From: an uncultured Pelagibacteraceae bacterium
GTDB lineage: Bacteria; Pseudomonadota; Alphaproteobacteria; Pelagibacterales; Pelagibacteraceae
Assembly: GCA_902604695.1 (NCBI GenBank)
Contig: CACKZT010000004.1
Location: forward strand, 1-64,000
Direction of reading: 5' to 3'
Length of the DNA stretch: 64,000 nt
This document shows, piece by piece, positions 54,774-63,924 of this stretch. A model generated the notes under the pieces. It ran no database searches. It had not been told where the DNA came from and was given only the letters and a program-made list of their open reading frames with translations. The position numbers and the translations under genes were made by a program. Positions within the stretch are counted from its first letter, which is position 1. Each line of letters opens with the position of its first letter.

Positions 54774-55986
54774 TCAATCATTATTTAAGCCCAAAAATAG
54801 AAGTGATATTGTTAAAATAATAAAGGAATGTTACAAAAAAAATATTCCTTTAGAGATTGTCGGATTAAAATCTAAGAATACAATAGGAAGAAATTTTCAA
54901 TCAGAGAAAACTCTAGATCTCTCTGGGTATACCGGTATAATTGAGTATAAACCTGAAGAACTATATATTAAAGTAAAAGCGGGAACTTCAATAAAGGAAA
55001 TTTCGTCTGAACTTGAAAAACATAATCAGCAACTTGCTTTTGAGCCAAATGATTTTGGTAATATTTTTTTAGGAAAAAGCAATGAAGGGTCTATAGGTGG
55101 GGTAGTATCCTGTAACTTTTCAGGATCTAGAAGGTTTAAGGTTGGGAGTGTAAGAGATCACGTTTTAGGTTTTCAAGGTATCAATGGAAGAGGCGAAACT
55201 ATAAAGTCTGGAGGAACCGTAGTTAAAAACGTGACTGGTTATGATCTGTCAAAATTAATATCTGGCTCCTTTGGAACTTTGACCGTTCTAACTGAATTAT
55301 CAATTAAAGTATTACCTAAGCCTGAAACTAGTAAAACTTTGATTGTTAATAATCCTCATTTAAAAAAAGCCTTAGATTATTTAAACTTAGCCTTGTCATC
55401 ATCTGCCGATCCTTCAGGTGGAGTTTTTTATCCTGAAATTTTTAGAAAAAATTTCATCTTTAACGACTTAACGCAAGAAGGTGCATTAATTGGAATCAGA
55501 GTTGAAGGCCCGGCTAATTCCATAGAGGTAAGACTAGATCGACTTTGCAAAGAGTTAGGTATTTTAAAAGACGAATTTTCAATACTCGAACAGAAACAAT
55601 CAAATATTTTTTGGAGTAAAACAAGACAACTTGAGGTTTTTTCTCAATTAACAGGCAATTTATTAAGAGTGGTAGTTCCAGCAAGTGAGACTTTTAATGT
55701 AATTCAAAAATTGAAAAAATACGAAATAAATTATTTTTTAGATTGGGGCGGGAGTTTAATTTGGTTACAATTGGATAAAATTAATATTAAAATGATAAGA
55801 GAAATAAAAGAAATAATAAGTAATGCCTCAGGGTACTTTACAGTTTTGAAAATTGAAGAAGATTTGAAAGCTAGTATTGATATTTTTACTATTGATCCAG
55901 TGAAATATAAAATATCTGAAAAAATAAAAAAAAGTTTTGACCCAAAAAGAATATTTAACCCAGGCAAAATGTATTCAGGAGTATAA
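54727..55986 (+). CDS. glcE: Glycolate oxidase subunit GlcE
   Basis: A second FAD-binding subunit, about 419 residues. The short N-terminal part is followed by the PCMH FAD domain (VGLKSKNTIGRNFQ, EGSIGGVVSCNFSGSRR, GGTVVKNVTGYDLSKLISGS, GTLTVLTELSIKVLPKP), and the protein ends in DPKRIFNPGKMYSG. I take ATG 54727, preceded by the purine-rich GAGGAAGGAAGGG; an ATG at 54733 and a GTG at 54706 are other options. It lies inside the glcD end, a long overlap for two subunits of one complex. Its stop overlaps the glcF start (TAATG). Confidence 0.93.
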   Translation: MSMEEKQNFQTSQDFSQSLFKPKNRSDIVKIIKECYKKNIPLEIVGLKSKNTIGRNFQSEKTLDLSGYTGIIEYKPEELYIKVKAGTSIKEISSELEKHNQQLAFEPNDFGNIFLGKSNEGSIGGVVSCNFSGSRRFKVGSVRDHVLGFQGINGRGETIKSGGTVVKNVTGYDLSKLISGSFGTLTVLTELSIKVLPKPETSKTLIVNNPHLKKALDYLNLALSSSADPSGGVFYPEIFRKNFIFNDLTQEGALIGIRVEGPANSIEVRLDRLCKELGILKDEFSILEQKQSNIFWSKTRQLEVFSQLTGNLLRVVVPASETFNVIQKLKKYEINYFLDWGGSLIWLQLDKINIKMIREIKEIISNASGYFTVLKIEEDLKASIDIFTIDPVKYKISEKIKKSFDPKRIFNPGKMYSGV

Positions 55987-57284
55987 TGCAAACATCATTC
56001 ACAGATAATCAACTTGAAGATAAAGATAATAAATCAAGCGAAGGTATACTGAGAAAATGTGTTCATTGCGGAATGTGTAATGCCACTTGTCCAACTTATA
56101 ATGTGAATGGAAACGAACTTGAGGGGCCAAGAGGTAGAATTTATTTAATTAAAGAAATGTTAGAAAACAATAAACCTGCTAATAAAAAAGTAGTACAACA
56201 TATTGATAGTTGTTTGTCCTGTTATTCATGTATGACTACTTGTCCTTCAGGAGTAAATTATATGCATTTAATTGATCATGGTAGAAATCATATCGAAGAA
56301 ACATATAAGAGGCCTTTTTTAGATAGATTATTTAGAAATATTCTTTCCTATACTTTACCAAATCCAAAAGTATTTTTTGTTATGGCGTTATTAACTAAAA
56401 TTATTAAACCATTTAGTTTTCTAATGCCGCAGTTTATAAAAAACTCTTTGATTTTGATGCCAAACAAGATTCCATTAAAAAAAATAAAAGATAAAAAGAT
56501 TCATCCATCGGAGGGAAAAAAAACTGTCGCTAGAGTTGCTTTATTAACTGGCTGTGTTCAAAGAGTAATTTCACCTGAAATAAACGAGTCAACTATTAGA
56601 TTATTAAACAGACACGATATAGAAGTTGTAGTTTTACCTAAAATAGATTGCTGTGGATCCTTAAACCATCATTTGGGAAAAAAAGATTTGGCACATTCCT
56701 CTTTTGTTAAAAATATTGAAATTTGGCATAAAGAGTATTTAGACAATGGTCTTGATGCAATAATTAGCAACACGTCAGGCTGTGGAACTACTTTAAAGGA
56801 TTACGGTTTTATTTTTAGAAATGATAAAAAATTAAAAAAAAAGGCGAAGAAAATTTCTGAACTTGCCAAAGATATAACAGAGTATTTAGATGAAAATCTT
56901 GTTCTAAAAATTAAAAGCAATAAAGATATTAAGTATAAAATTGCATATCATTCTGCTTGTTCGATGCAGCATGGTCAAAAAGTTCATGATCAACCAATAG
57001 AGTTACTCAAAAAAACTGGCAATCAAGTTATGGATATTCCCGAAGGCCATCTATGTTGTGGTTCAGCTGGAACTTATAATATTTTGCAACAAAAAATGGC
57101 AAAAACACTATTAAAAAATAAAGTCGAAAATATTAAAAAAACTTCTCCCGATTTTGTTTCAACTGGAAATATTGGTTGCATTACTCAAATTACTAGTGGT
57201 ACAAATATTCCAATTGTTCATACAGTTGAGGTAATCGACTGGTTTACTGGAGGTCCAAAACCTCACAAATTAAAAAATTTGTAA
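55986..57284 (+). CDS. glcF: Glycolate oxidase iron-sulfur subunit GlcF
   Basis: A 432-residue subunit that passes electrons from GlcD/GlcE to quinone. Two [4Fe-4S] ferredoxin motifs are seen: CVHCGMCNATCP (Cys25, 28, 31, 35) and CLSCYSCMTTCP (Cys76, 79, 82, 86). Two CCG domains follow: KIDCCGSLNHH and GHLCCGSAGTYN. A short hydrophobic segment near residue 115-150 may assist membrane contact. Coupled to glcE by a one-base overlap, and 3 bases before the reductase gene. Confidence 0.95.
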   Translation: MQTSFTDNQLEDKDNKSSEGILRKCVHCGMCNATCPTYNVNGNELEGPRGRIYLIKEMLENNKPANKKVVQHIDSCLSCYSCMTTCPSGVNYMHLIDHGRNHIEETYKRPFLDRLFRNILSYTLPNPKVFFVMALLTKIIKPFSFLMPQFIKNSLILMPNKIPLKKIKDKKIHPSEGKKTVARVALLTGCVQRVISPEINESTIRLLNRHDIEVVVLPKIDCCGSLNHHLGKKDLAHSSFVKNIEIWHKEYLDNGLDAIISNTSGCGTTLKDYGFIFRNDKKLKKKAKKISELAKDITEYLDENLVLKIKSNKDIKYKIAYHSACSMQHGQKVHDQPIELLKKTGNQVMDIPEGHLCCGSAGTYNILQQKMAKTLLKNKVENIKKTSPDFVSTGNIGCITQITSGTNIPIVHTVEVIDWFTGGPKPHKLKNL

Positions 57285-57287
57285 TTT

Positions 57288-58241
57288 ATGAAAAAAATTT
57301 TAGTAACAAGAAGATTATTGAAATCTAATGAAGATAGACTTAAAACTTTATTTGAAGTTAATTTAAATTCTAATGATGAATTATATTCTCAAAAAAAATT
57401 AATTGAACTTAGCAAAAATTGCGATGGCATTTTATCTGCGCTAACTGATAAACTAGATAAAGATACAATTAATAAATTACCCAAGAGTATAAAAATTCTC
57501 TCGAATTTCGCAGTAGGATTTGGAAATATAGATATTGAAGCAGCAAAACAAAGAGACATCGCAGTTACAAACACGCCTGAAGTTTTAACTGACGCAACCG
57601 CTGAGATCGGTATTTTGTTAATTTTGGGTGCTTGCAGGAGAGCCGCAGAAGGTATCGAAGGTGCTAAAGCATCTAATTGGAAATGGTCTGCAGATTATTT
57701 AATAGGAAAACAATTAACTGGAACAAGATTAGGAATCTTAGGCATGGGCAGAATAGGAAAAAAGATTGCTAAAATTGCAAAATCTTTAGGAATGATAATT
57801 CATTATCATAATCGATCAAAATTAAGTCCTGACAAAGAAGAAGGTGCCACTTATCATGAAACTCTTAAAGGTTTGATGTCAGTCTCTGACGTTTTATCAA
57901 TATGTTGCCCAGCATCAAAAGAGACTGTAAATCTAATTAATGCTGAAACACTAGAATATTTACCTAAAGGAGCAGTGGTAACAAATGTTGCAAGAGGAGA
58001 TATAGTTGATGACGAAGCATTGATAGACGCTCTTGATAGAAGGAAAGTATATGCCGTTGGTTTAGACGTATATAAGGGAGAACCAAATTTAAATCCTGGT
58101 TATCTTAAGCATAAGAGCGCATTCATACTTCCTCACTTAGGTAGTGCTACAAAAGAAACCAGAACTGCAATGGCTAACTTAGCAATTGATAATATTGATG
58201 AATTTTTTAAAACTGGAACTTCTAAAAATAAAGTAAATTGA
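57288..58241 (+). CDS. D-2-hydroxyacid dehydrogenase (glyoxylate/hydroxypyruvate reductase-like)
   Basis: A 317-residue NAD(P)-dependent dehydrogenase. The Rossmann motif GMGRIGKK, catalytic Arg in NVARGDIVDDEAL, Glu in YKGEPNL, and His in LPHLGSATKETR are present. The GyaR/hydroxypyruvate reductase group is the best fit, reducing glyoxylate or hydroxypyruvate to glycolate or glycerate. It starts 3 bases after glcF and is the last gene before the TRAP transporter, so it could form a glycolate/glyoxylate redox pair with GlcDEF. Confidence 0.9.
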   Translation: MKKILVTRRLLKSNEDRLKTLFEVNLNSNDELYSQKKLIELSKNCDGILSALTDKLDKDTINKLPKSIKILSNFAVGFGNIDIEAAKQRDIAVTNTPEVLTDATAEIGILLILGACRRAAEGIEGAKASNWKWSADYLIGKQLTGTRLGILGMGRIGKKIAKIAKSLGMIIHYHNRSKLSPDKEEGATYHETLKGLMSVSDVLSICCPASKETVNLINAETLEYLPKGAVVTNVARGDIVDDEALIDALDRRKVYAVGLDVYKGEPNLNPGYLKHKSAFILPHLGSATKETRTAMANLAIDNIDEFFKTGTSKNKVN

Positions 58242-58361
58242 TGCTAAATCAAAATTATTTACTACTTAAGGTTGTATAAAAGTTTTAATTTCTAAAATTA
58301 TAGGAAGACTCTTCATAACGTTTGTGCTTAAATAATTATTAAATTAATAACAGGGGGACAT

Positions 58362-59516
58362 ATGTCAAAAGACAAAAAAATAAAAGGAGTTAAAACTCCT
58401 TCAAGACGTAAGTTCTTTAAAGCAGCTGCGGTTACAGGTGCAGCAGCGGCAGCAACAGTTGCAATGCCAAACATTGCATTCGGTGCGCCGAAAACTTTAA
58501 AGATGCAAGCAGCTTGGCCTTCAGGAGCAAATATATTCTTCGAAATGGCTGGCGACTATGCAAAAATGGTTAGCGACATGTCAGGTGGTGAATTGAAGAT
58601 TGATCTTCAGCCAGTTGGTTCAGTTGTAAAAACTGGAGAGATTGGTCAAGCAGTAAGTTCAGGTGTTCTAGATATGGGACATTGGGTGACTGCGTACTGG
58701 TATGGTAAAAATGCTGCCGCTTCATTATTTGGTACAGGTCCATCATACGGAATGTCATCTCAAGAAGTTATGGGATGGATGGAATACGGTGGAGGTAGAA
58801 AACTTTATGAAGAAACACTTTCAAAAGTTGGTTTCGATTATATTGGTTTCTTTCATATGCCAATGCCTGCTCAGCCATTTGGTTGGTTCAAGAAGAACGT
58901 AACTAAAGTGTCTGATGTAAAAGGAATGAAGTACAGAACAGTTGGTTTAGCGACTAACGTATTAACAGCAATGGGAATGGTAGTTAGACAATTACCTGGT
59001 GGTGAAATTCAACCTGCAATGAAAACAGGATTGATTGAAGCTGCTGAGTTTAATAACCCAACATCAGACTCTCAGTTTGGTATGCAAGATGTTTCTAAGC
59101 ATTATCACTTAGGAAGCTTCCACCAATCTCAAGAGATGTTTGAAATTCCAGTAAATAAAAAAACATTTAATGGTTTATCGCCTGCACACCAAGCGATACT
59201 AAAAAATGCTGCTTATGCTGCGAATACGGACAACTACTTCAAAGCGTTAGTTAGATACTCAGCTGATTTATCTAAATTGATGAATCAACATAAAGTAAAT
59301 GTGTATCAAACATCTGATGAAATCTTAGCTCAACAATTAAAAGGTTGGGATAAAGTTATAGGTGACTTTGTGAAAAAAGATGCCTTCTTTAAGAAGATTG
59401 TAGATTCTCAGAAGAAATATGCTAAGAGAGTTATGAAATACTTACTCATGAATCAGCCGAATTACAAATTGGCTTACGAAAATGAGTTCGGAAGTATTGG
59501 TAAAGTTAAAATTTAA
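58362..59516 (+). CDS. dctP: TRAP transporter substrate-binding protein with Tat signal
   Basis: A 384-residue periplasmic binding protein of the DctP family. The N-terminal twin-arginine motif SRRKFF (Arg15-Arg16) is followed by an Ala-rich region and cleavage near AFGA (residue 42), so export is via Tat. The mature domain has FGTGPSYGMSSQEVMGWMEY, GMKYRTVG with the conserved carboxylate-binding Arg, and GGEIQPAMKTGLIEAAEFNN. The ligand is likely an organic acid. A strong SD, AGGGGG (58352-58357), sits 4 bases before the ATG, and a 120-base leader precedes it. A terminator follows, giving excess of this subunit over the permease. Confidence 0.93.
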   Translation: MSKDKKIKGVKTPSRRKFFKAAAVTGAAAAATVAMPNIAFGAPKTLKMQAAWPSGANIFFEMAGDYAKMVSDMSGGELKIDLQPVGSVVKTGEIGQAVSSGVLDMGHWVTAYWYGKNAAASLFGTGPSYGMSSQEVMGWMEYGGGRKLYEETLSKVGFDYIGFFHMPMPAQPFGWFKKNVTKVSDVKGMKYRTVGLATNVLTAMGMVVRQLPGGEIQPAMKTGLIEAAEFNNPTSDSQFGMQDVSKHYHLGSFHQSQEMFEIPVNKKTFNGLSPAHQAILKNAAYAANTDNYFKALVRYSADLSKLMNQHKVNVYQTSDEILAQQLKGWDKVIGDFVKKDAFFKKIVDSQKKYAKRVMKYLLMNQPNYKLAYENEFGSIGKVKI

Positions 59517-59535
59517 TTAACTTTTGTTAAAAATT

Positions 59536-59563
59536 AAAAAGGGGGCATTAGCCCCCTTTTTTT
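59536..59563 (+). terminator. Rho-independent terminator after the TRAP binding-protein gene
   Basis: A perfect 11-bp stem, AAAAAGGGGGC with GCCCCCTTTTT, has a 4-base ATTA loop and runs into seven T's. It lies 19 bases after the dctP stop and 36 bases before dctQ, so it would end most transcripts there and lower permease expression relative to the binding protein. Confidence 0.93.
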
Positions 59564-59599
59564 ATGGAAAAAATAAAAATTATAGTCTAATTTGTTTTT

Positions 59600-60184
59600 A
59601 TGAGAGGATTTATTAGCTTTGCAGATCATTTAAGCACTTCAGTAGGAAAGGCATTCTCATGGTGTATAGTCGTATTAATGGGTGGAACTTGTTATGAAGT
59701 GATAATGGCTTATGCTTTTAACGCACCAACTTTATGGAACTTTGATTTTAGTTTACAAATGTACGGAGCAATATTCATGATGGCTGGAGCTTACTGTTTA
59801 TCTACAGAATCCCACGTAAGAGGAGATGTAATTTACAGATTATTTAAACCTAAAGTTCAGGGATATATAGATTTAGTTTTATATTTTATATTTTTCTTTC
59901 CTGGAGTAATTGCCTTAGCTTTTTATGGATATGAATACGCAGCTCTGGCATGGAAAATTAAAGAAACAAGCTGGAATAGCCCCGCACAAATTCAAATTTA
60001 TATGGCAAAAGCTTTAATACCTTCAGCTGGAGTGCTTTTAATTATTCAAGGTATTAGTGAAGTCTTCAGATCAATTATTTGTATTCAAACAGGTCACTGG
60101 CCCGCAAGAATGGTAGTTGCAGAGGAAACAGAAAAAATATTAATGCGAACTTCACAAGACGAGGATCAAAAAGATGTTATTTAG
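59600..60184 (+). CDS. dctQ: TRAP transporter small permease subunit
   Basis: A 194-residue membrane protein of the DctQ family with four helices. LWNFDFSLQMYGAIFMMAGAYCLSTESHVRGDVIYR carries the typical DctQ stretch between helices two and three (split: AYCLSTESHVRGDV). It pairs with DctM. It has its own 83-base upstream gap containing the terminator and overlaps dctM by 11 bases. Confidence 0.92.
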   Translation: MRGFISFADHLSTSVGKAFSWCIVVLMGGTCYEVIMAYAFNAPTLWNFDFSLQMYGAIFMMAGAYCLSTESHVRGDVIYRLFKPKVQGYIDLVLYFIFFFPGVIALAFYGYEYAALAWKIKETSWNSPAQIQIYMAKALIPSAGVLLIIQGISEVFRSIICIQTGHWPARMVVAEETEKILMRTSQDEDQKDVI

Positions 60185-61535
60185 TTTAACAAATCCAGAG
60201 GTAGCAATTTTAATGATGGGCATATTTTTATTTGCTGTGCTTCTAGGATTTCCAATTGCATTTACATTAATGGCAATGGGAGTCGGTTTTGGTTATTACG
60301 CTTATTTTGATCCAACAAGAATGGAACACTTATTAGACAATAGAATTTTTCAATTATTTGTTCAAAACACTTATACTGTAATGGATAATACTGTCCTTAC
60401 CGCTGTCCCCTTATTTTTATTTATGGGATACCTTGTTGAAAGAGCTGGGATAGTTTCAAGATTATTTTTTGCAATAAGATTGGCCTCACATAGATTACCT
60501 GCCTCAATGGCAGTTGCTGCATTAATAACATGTGCGCTATTTTCTACGGCAACAGGAATTATTGGTGCCGTTGTAACTTTGATGGGATTACTTGCGTGGC
60601 CGGCTATGATTAAGGCTGGTTATGACAAAAAATTTGCTTCAGGGGTAATATGCTCTGGAGGATGCCTTGGAATTTTAATTCCACCAAGCATTATGTTAAT
60701 TGTATATTCGGTTATTGCTCAACTATCGCCTTTAAGGTTATTTGCTGCCGCAATATTTCCTGGGTTATTATTGGCAGGCTTATATATAGGTTACGCTATA
60801 ACGAGAGCATATTTAAATCCGTCTATTGCACCAAAGCCACCTCAAGAAGAAATACCTCCGAGAGCTGAAATAATGAAAGAAGTTTTAGTTTCATTCCTTC
60901 CTCTATTCTCACTTATTATTTTAGTACTTGGTACAATTTTAGGGGGACTGGCTACACCCGCGGAAGCAGCAGGAGTAGGTGCTTTTGGAGCTATAGTTCT
61001 TTCTTTCTTTTATAAAACTTTAAAATGGAAAAATTTTAAAGAATCAGTTTTTCTTACTGCAAAAACAACAGCAATGATAATGTGGCTGTTTATAGGATCT
61101 TGGACATTTTCATCAGTTTTTTCTTATCTAGGAGGACATGAAGTATTTGAGCATTTCTTTAAATCTATGGATCTAGCACCGTGGCAGTTTTTAGTAATTA
61201 CTCAGATTATAATTTTTTTGCTTGGATGGCCCTTGGAATGGACTGAAATATTAATTATTTTTGTTCCAATATTTTTACCGTTAGTCGCATTTTTTGGAGT
61301 GAATCCATATTTCTTTGCGATGTTAATCGCCTTAAATCTACAAACTTCTTTTTTAACTCCACCTATGGCCATGTCCGCTTATTACCTAAAAGGTGTGCAA
61401 TCGAAAAATGTAGAACTTATGGATATATTTAGAGGCATAATGCCTTTCTTAGGAATAGTAATTTTTGCAATGGTGTTAATGTATTTATTCCCGGGTATCG
61501 CCCTTTGGTTACCTGATGCTTTATTTGCAAACTAA
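60174..61535 (+). CDS. dctM: TRAP transporter large permease subunit
   Basis: A 453-residue integral membrane protein with about 12 helices. VPLFLFMGYLVERAG, SGGCLGILIPPSIMLIVYSV and LATPAEAAGVGAFGAIV are conserved DctM segments, and the tail LQTSFLTPPMAMSAYYLKGV also fits. It moves the ligand delivered by DctP using a sodium gradient. Overlaps dctQ by 11 bases; the amidase gene begins 9 bases later. Confidence 0.95.
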   Translation: MLFSLTNPEVAILMMGIFLFAVLLGFPIAFTLMAMGVGFGYYAYFDPTRMEHLLDNRIFQLFVQNTYTVMDNTVLTAVPLFLFMGYLVERAGIVSRLFFAIRLASHRLPASMAVAALITCALFSTATGIIGAVVTLMGLLAWPAMIKAGYDKKFASGVICSGGCLGILIPPSIMLIVYSVIAQLSPLRLFAAAIFPGLLLAGLYIGYAITRAYLNPSIAPKPPQEEIPPRAEIMKEVLVSFLPLFSLIILVLGTILGGLATPAEAAGVGAFGAIVLSFFYKTLKWKNFKESVFLTAKTTAMIMWLFIGSWTFSSVFSYLGGHEVFEHFFKSMDLAPWQFLVITQIIIFLLGWPLEWTEILIIFVPIFLPLVAFFGVNPYFFAMLIALNLQTSFLTPPMAMSAYYLKGVQSKNVELMDIFRGIMPFLGIVIFAMVLMYLFPGIALWLPDALFAN

Positions 61536-61544
61536 TAATTTATA

Positions 61545-62876
61545 ATGATAGATATCGCTACCCTAAACGCCAATGAATTGGTTTCTAAATTAAGATCAGG
61601 TGATATTTCTTCTGTAGAATTATGTAAAGCTTACATAAAAAGAATTGAAAAATTTGATAAAGATGTTCAAGCCTGGGCCTTCATAGATAAAAAAATTCTT
61701 TTAGAAAAAGCTGAAGAAGCAGATGAATACAGAAAGTCAGGTAAACCTTTAGGTTCTTTACACGGTCTTCCAGTCGCAATTAAAGATATAATTGGAACTT
61801 ATGATATGCCAACTGAGTGTGGAACAGTTTTTAGAAAAAAAATGTCTAGCTCTCAAGATTCGGAAATAGTCAATTTACTTAAGACAGCAGGAGCTATTAT
61901 AATGGGTAAAACAGTTACTTGCGAACTTGCCTACATTCACCCAAGTAAAACAAAAAATCCACATGATTACTCAAGAACACCTGGAGGTTCTTCAAGCGGC
62001 TCTGCTGCTGTTGTAGCTTCTCACATGGCGCATTTATCTATTGGTTCCCAAACAGGCGGATCAATTATTAGACCTGCTTCTTATTGTGGTGTTGTAGGAT
62101 ATAAACCTTCATATGGATTAATTTCGAGGAATGGAGTTTTAAAAACTTCGGATAAACTTGATACTATTGGGGTGTTTGGAAAAAATGTAAAAGATGTAGC
62201 TTTACTTGCTAAAACTTTAATTAAAAAAGATTTATATGACCCTGCTACAATTCATTTTGCTGCTGACGATATGATAAAAATTTGTGAGGAAGGACCTATT
62301 TTTGAACCAAAGTTTATTTTTTACAAAACTGACAAATGGAAAGATATCGATAAGGATTCTAAAAAAGCTTTTGAATTTTTGATTAAAAGATTAAAAAAGA
62401 ATATAGAAGTATTTGATACACCTTCATATTTTAAAGAAATTCCAAAATACCATAAAATTATTCACGAAACTGATTTAGCAAATAATTTTCAAGTTTATTA
62501 CAAAAAAGATAAAAATAAACTTTCTAAAGAAATGAGGGAGGCAATAGAAAGAGGAATGAAATACTCAGCAAAAGAATATACTGACGCTATAGATTTTATG
62601 AAACTAAGTTACGAATCGTTTAAAGAAGTTTTCGAAGATTATCATGGTATTATTACACCTTCTTCAAGCGGGGTGGCTGACAAAGGACTTAAATCCACTG
62701 GTAGTGCTGACTTTCAAAAAACTTGGACTTATCTGGGTTTACCTACTATTTCACTCCCTTTACTAACTGGAGAAAATAATTTACCATTAGGTGTTCAGTT
62801 AGTTGGGAATAAACTTGATGATTTAAGATTTTTAGGAACTGCTAATTGGTTAGAAAAAAACTGTAAAGATGAATAA
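61545..62876 (+). CDS. Amidase-signature family hydrolase
   Basis: A 443-residue Ser-cisSer-Lys hydrolase. The catalytic Lys80 lies in PVAIKDIIG, the cis-Ser149 begins GGSSSGSAAVV, and the nucleophile Ser173 is in GSQTGGSIIRPA (24 residues apart, as in GatA). The usual GTDTGGSIR is GSQTGGSIIR here. The protein lacks the longer C-terminal domain of GatA, so it is probably a general amidase acting on a small amide rather than the tRNA amidotransferase. It sits 9 bases after dctM, suggesting that the amide enters through the TRAP transporter; the substrate is not known. It overlaps the micro-gene downstream by 8 bases. Confidence 0.9.
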   Translation: MIDIATLNANELVSKLRSGDISSVELCKAYIKRIEKFDKDVQAWAFIDKKILLEKAEEADEYRKSGKPLGSLHGLPVAIKDIIGTYDMPTECGTVFRKKMSSSQDSEIVNLLKTAGAIIMGKTVTCELAYIHPSKTKNPHDYSRTPGGSSSGSAAVVASHMAHLSIGSQTGGSIIRPASYCGVVGYKPSYGLISRNGVLKTSDKLDTIGVFGKNVKDVALLAKTLIKKDLYDPATIHFAADDMIKICEEGPIFEPKFIFYKTDKWKDIDKDSKKAFEFLIKRLKKNIEVFDTPSYFKEIPKYHKIIHETDLANNFQVYYKKDKNKLSKEMREAIERGMKYSAKEYTDAIDFMKLSYESFKEVFEDYHGIITPSSSGVADKGLKSTGSADFQKTWTYLGLPTISLPLLTGENNLPLGVQLVGNKLDDLRFLGTANWLEKNCKDE

Positions 62877-63048
62877 AATAACTTCTATAATCGGCTGTGT
62901 TTTTTGTATAGCTTTCCTAATAGGTTTGGCAACTACATTAACGAGGTCAATGATGATTGGGTTTAAAGATGTTTTACCAGTTTATATTCTAATGGGCTTA
63001 GTTATAGTAATGATGTTATATGAAGCCTTTGGTGACAAAAAAAAATAA
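62869..63048 (+). CDS. 59-residue membrane micro-protein, unknown
   Basis: A short frame starts with ATG inside the amidase end (overlap 8 bases) and ends in TAA at 63046-63048. It encodes 59 residues with two hydrophobic segments: TSIIGCVFCIAFLIGLATTL and VLPVYILMGLVIVMMLYE, with a short loop between and KKK at the end. The tight overlap with genes on both sides suggests a real co-translated gene. I do not recognise a family. It may be an accessory of the amidase or the EamA transporter next to it. Confidence 0.6.
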   Translation: MNKITSIIGCVFCIAFLIGLATTLTRSMMIGFKDVLPVYILMGLVIVMMLYEAFGDKKK

Positions 63049-63922
63049 TTTTTACCCTTATCTACTTTTGTTAATTCAGCCAATTTTTATGGCATCAAAT
63101 ATAATTGTTGCTAGAGGCGGCGTTGAATATGTTCCGCCAGTATCATTAGCATTTTGGAGATGGCTAACTGTTTTTGCAATTTTAATTCCATTTTTTTTTA
63201 ATGAGATTTTTAAAAAAAGAAAAAAATTAAAATTCGAGTATTTTAAATTATTTTTTTTAGGTTTAATGGGATGTGGTGTTTGTGGGGCATTCCCTTTCAT
63301 AGCGGGTATGACAACTACAATGGCAAATATGGGAATTATCTATACGTCTTCACCTATTTTTATAATAATTTTATCTGTTTTATTTTTTAGAGAAAAAATA
63401 AATATTGCAAGAGTATTAGGCTTATTATTATGCATTACAGGAGTTTTAGTAATAATAAGCAAAGGAAATAGTAATTTATTATTAAACTTTAAATTTACTT
63501 CTGGTGATTTATGGATGATTGGTGCTGCAATTGGTTGGGCAATCTATTCAATATATTTACTAAACTGGAAAAGTAACTTTAGTTTGATGGCTAGATTTAC
63601 TTTAATTGCTTTTTTTGGGGCATTATCCCTATTTCCCTTTTATATTTTTGAAGAAATATTTTTTTTCACAACAACGTTTAATTCTTATTTTATTTTTTGG
63701 ATTTTATTCGCAGCTATTTCTCCAGGAATAATTGCCTTCACATTATACACAAAAGTTCAAAAATATGTAGGAGCCTCTCTAGCAGGATTCACTCTGTATA
63801 TTTTTTCTATACATTCAGCAATTTATGGAATTATAATTTTTAACGAGTCATTAATGAGTTTTCATTTTTTCGGCGCAGCATTTGTTTTCGCTGGAGTTTA
63901 TTTTGCTAGAAAAGTTTATTGA
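63020..63922 (+). CDS. EamA/DMT-family transporter
   Basis: A 300-residue membrane protein with ten helices in two EamA repeats. MASNIIVARGGVEYVPPVSL and SLAFWRWLTVFAILIP match the first repeat, with LGLMGCGVCGAFPFI, YTSSPIFIIILSVLFF and LLLCITGVLVIISKG. The second repeat starts at GDLWMIGAAIGWAIYSIYL. DMT proteins usually export amino acids or metabolites. The ATG at 63020 overlaps the micro-gene by 29 bases; a GTG at 63032 is an alternative start. Confidence 0.9.
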   Translation: MKPLVTKKNNFYPYLLLLIQPIFMASNIIVARGGVEYVPPVSLAFWRWLTVFAILIPFFFNEIFKKRKKLKFEYFKLFFLGLMGCGVCGAFPFIAGMTTTMANMGIIYTSSPIFIIILSVLFFREKINIARVLGLLLCITGVLVIISKGNSNLLLNFKFTSGDLWMIGAAIGWAIYSIYLLNWKSNFSLMARFTLIAFFGALSLFPFYIFEEIFFFTTTFNSYFIFWILFAAISPGIIAFTLYTKVQKYVGASLAGFTLYIFSIHSAIYGIIIFNESLMSFHFFGAAFVFAGVYFARKVY

Positions 63923-63924
63923 AA

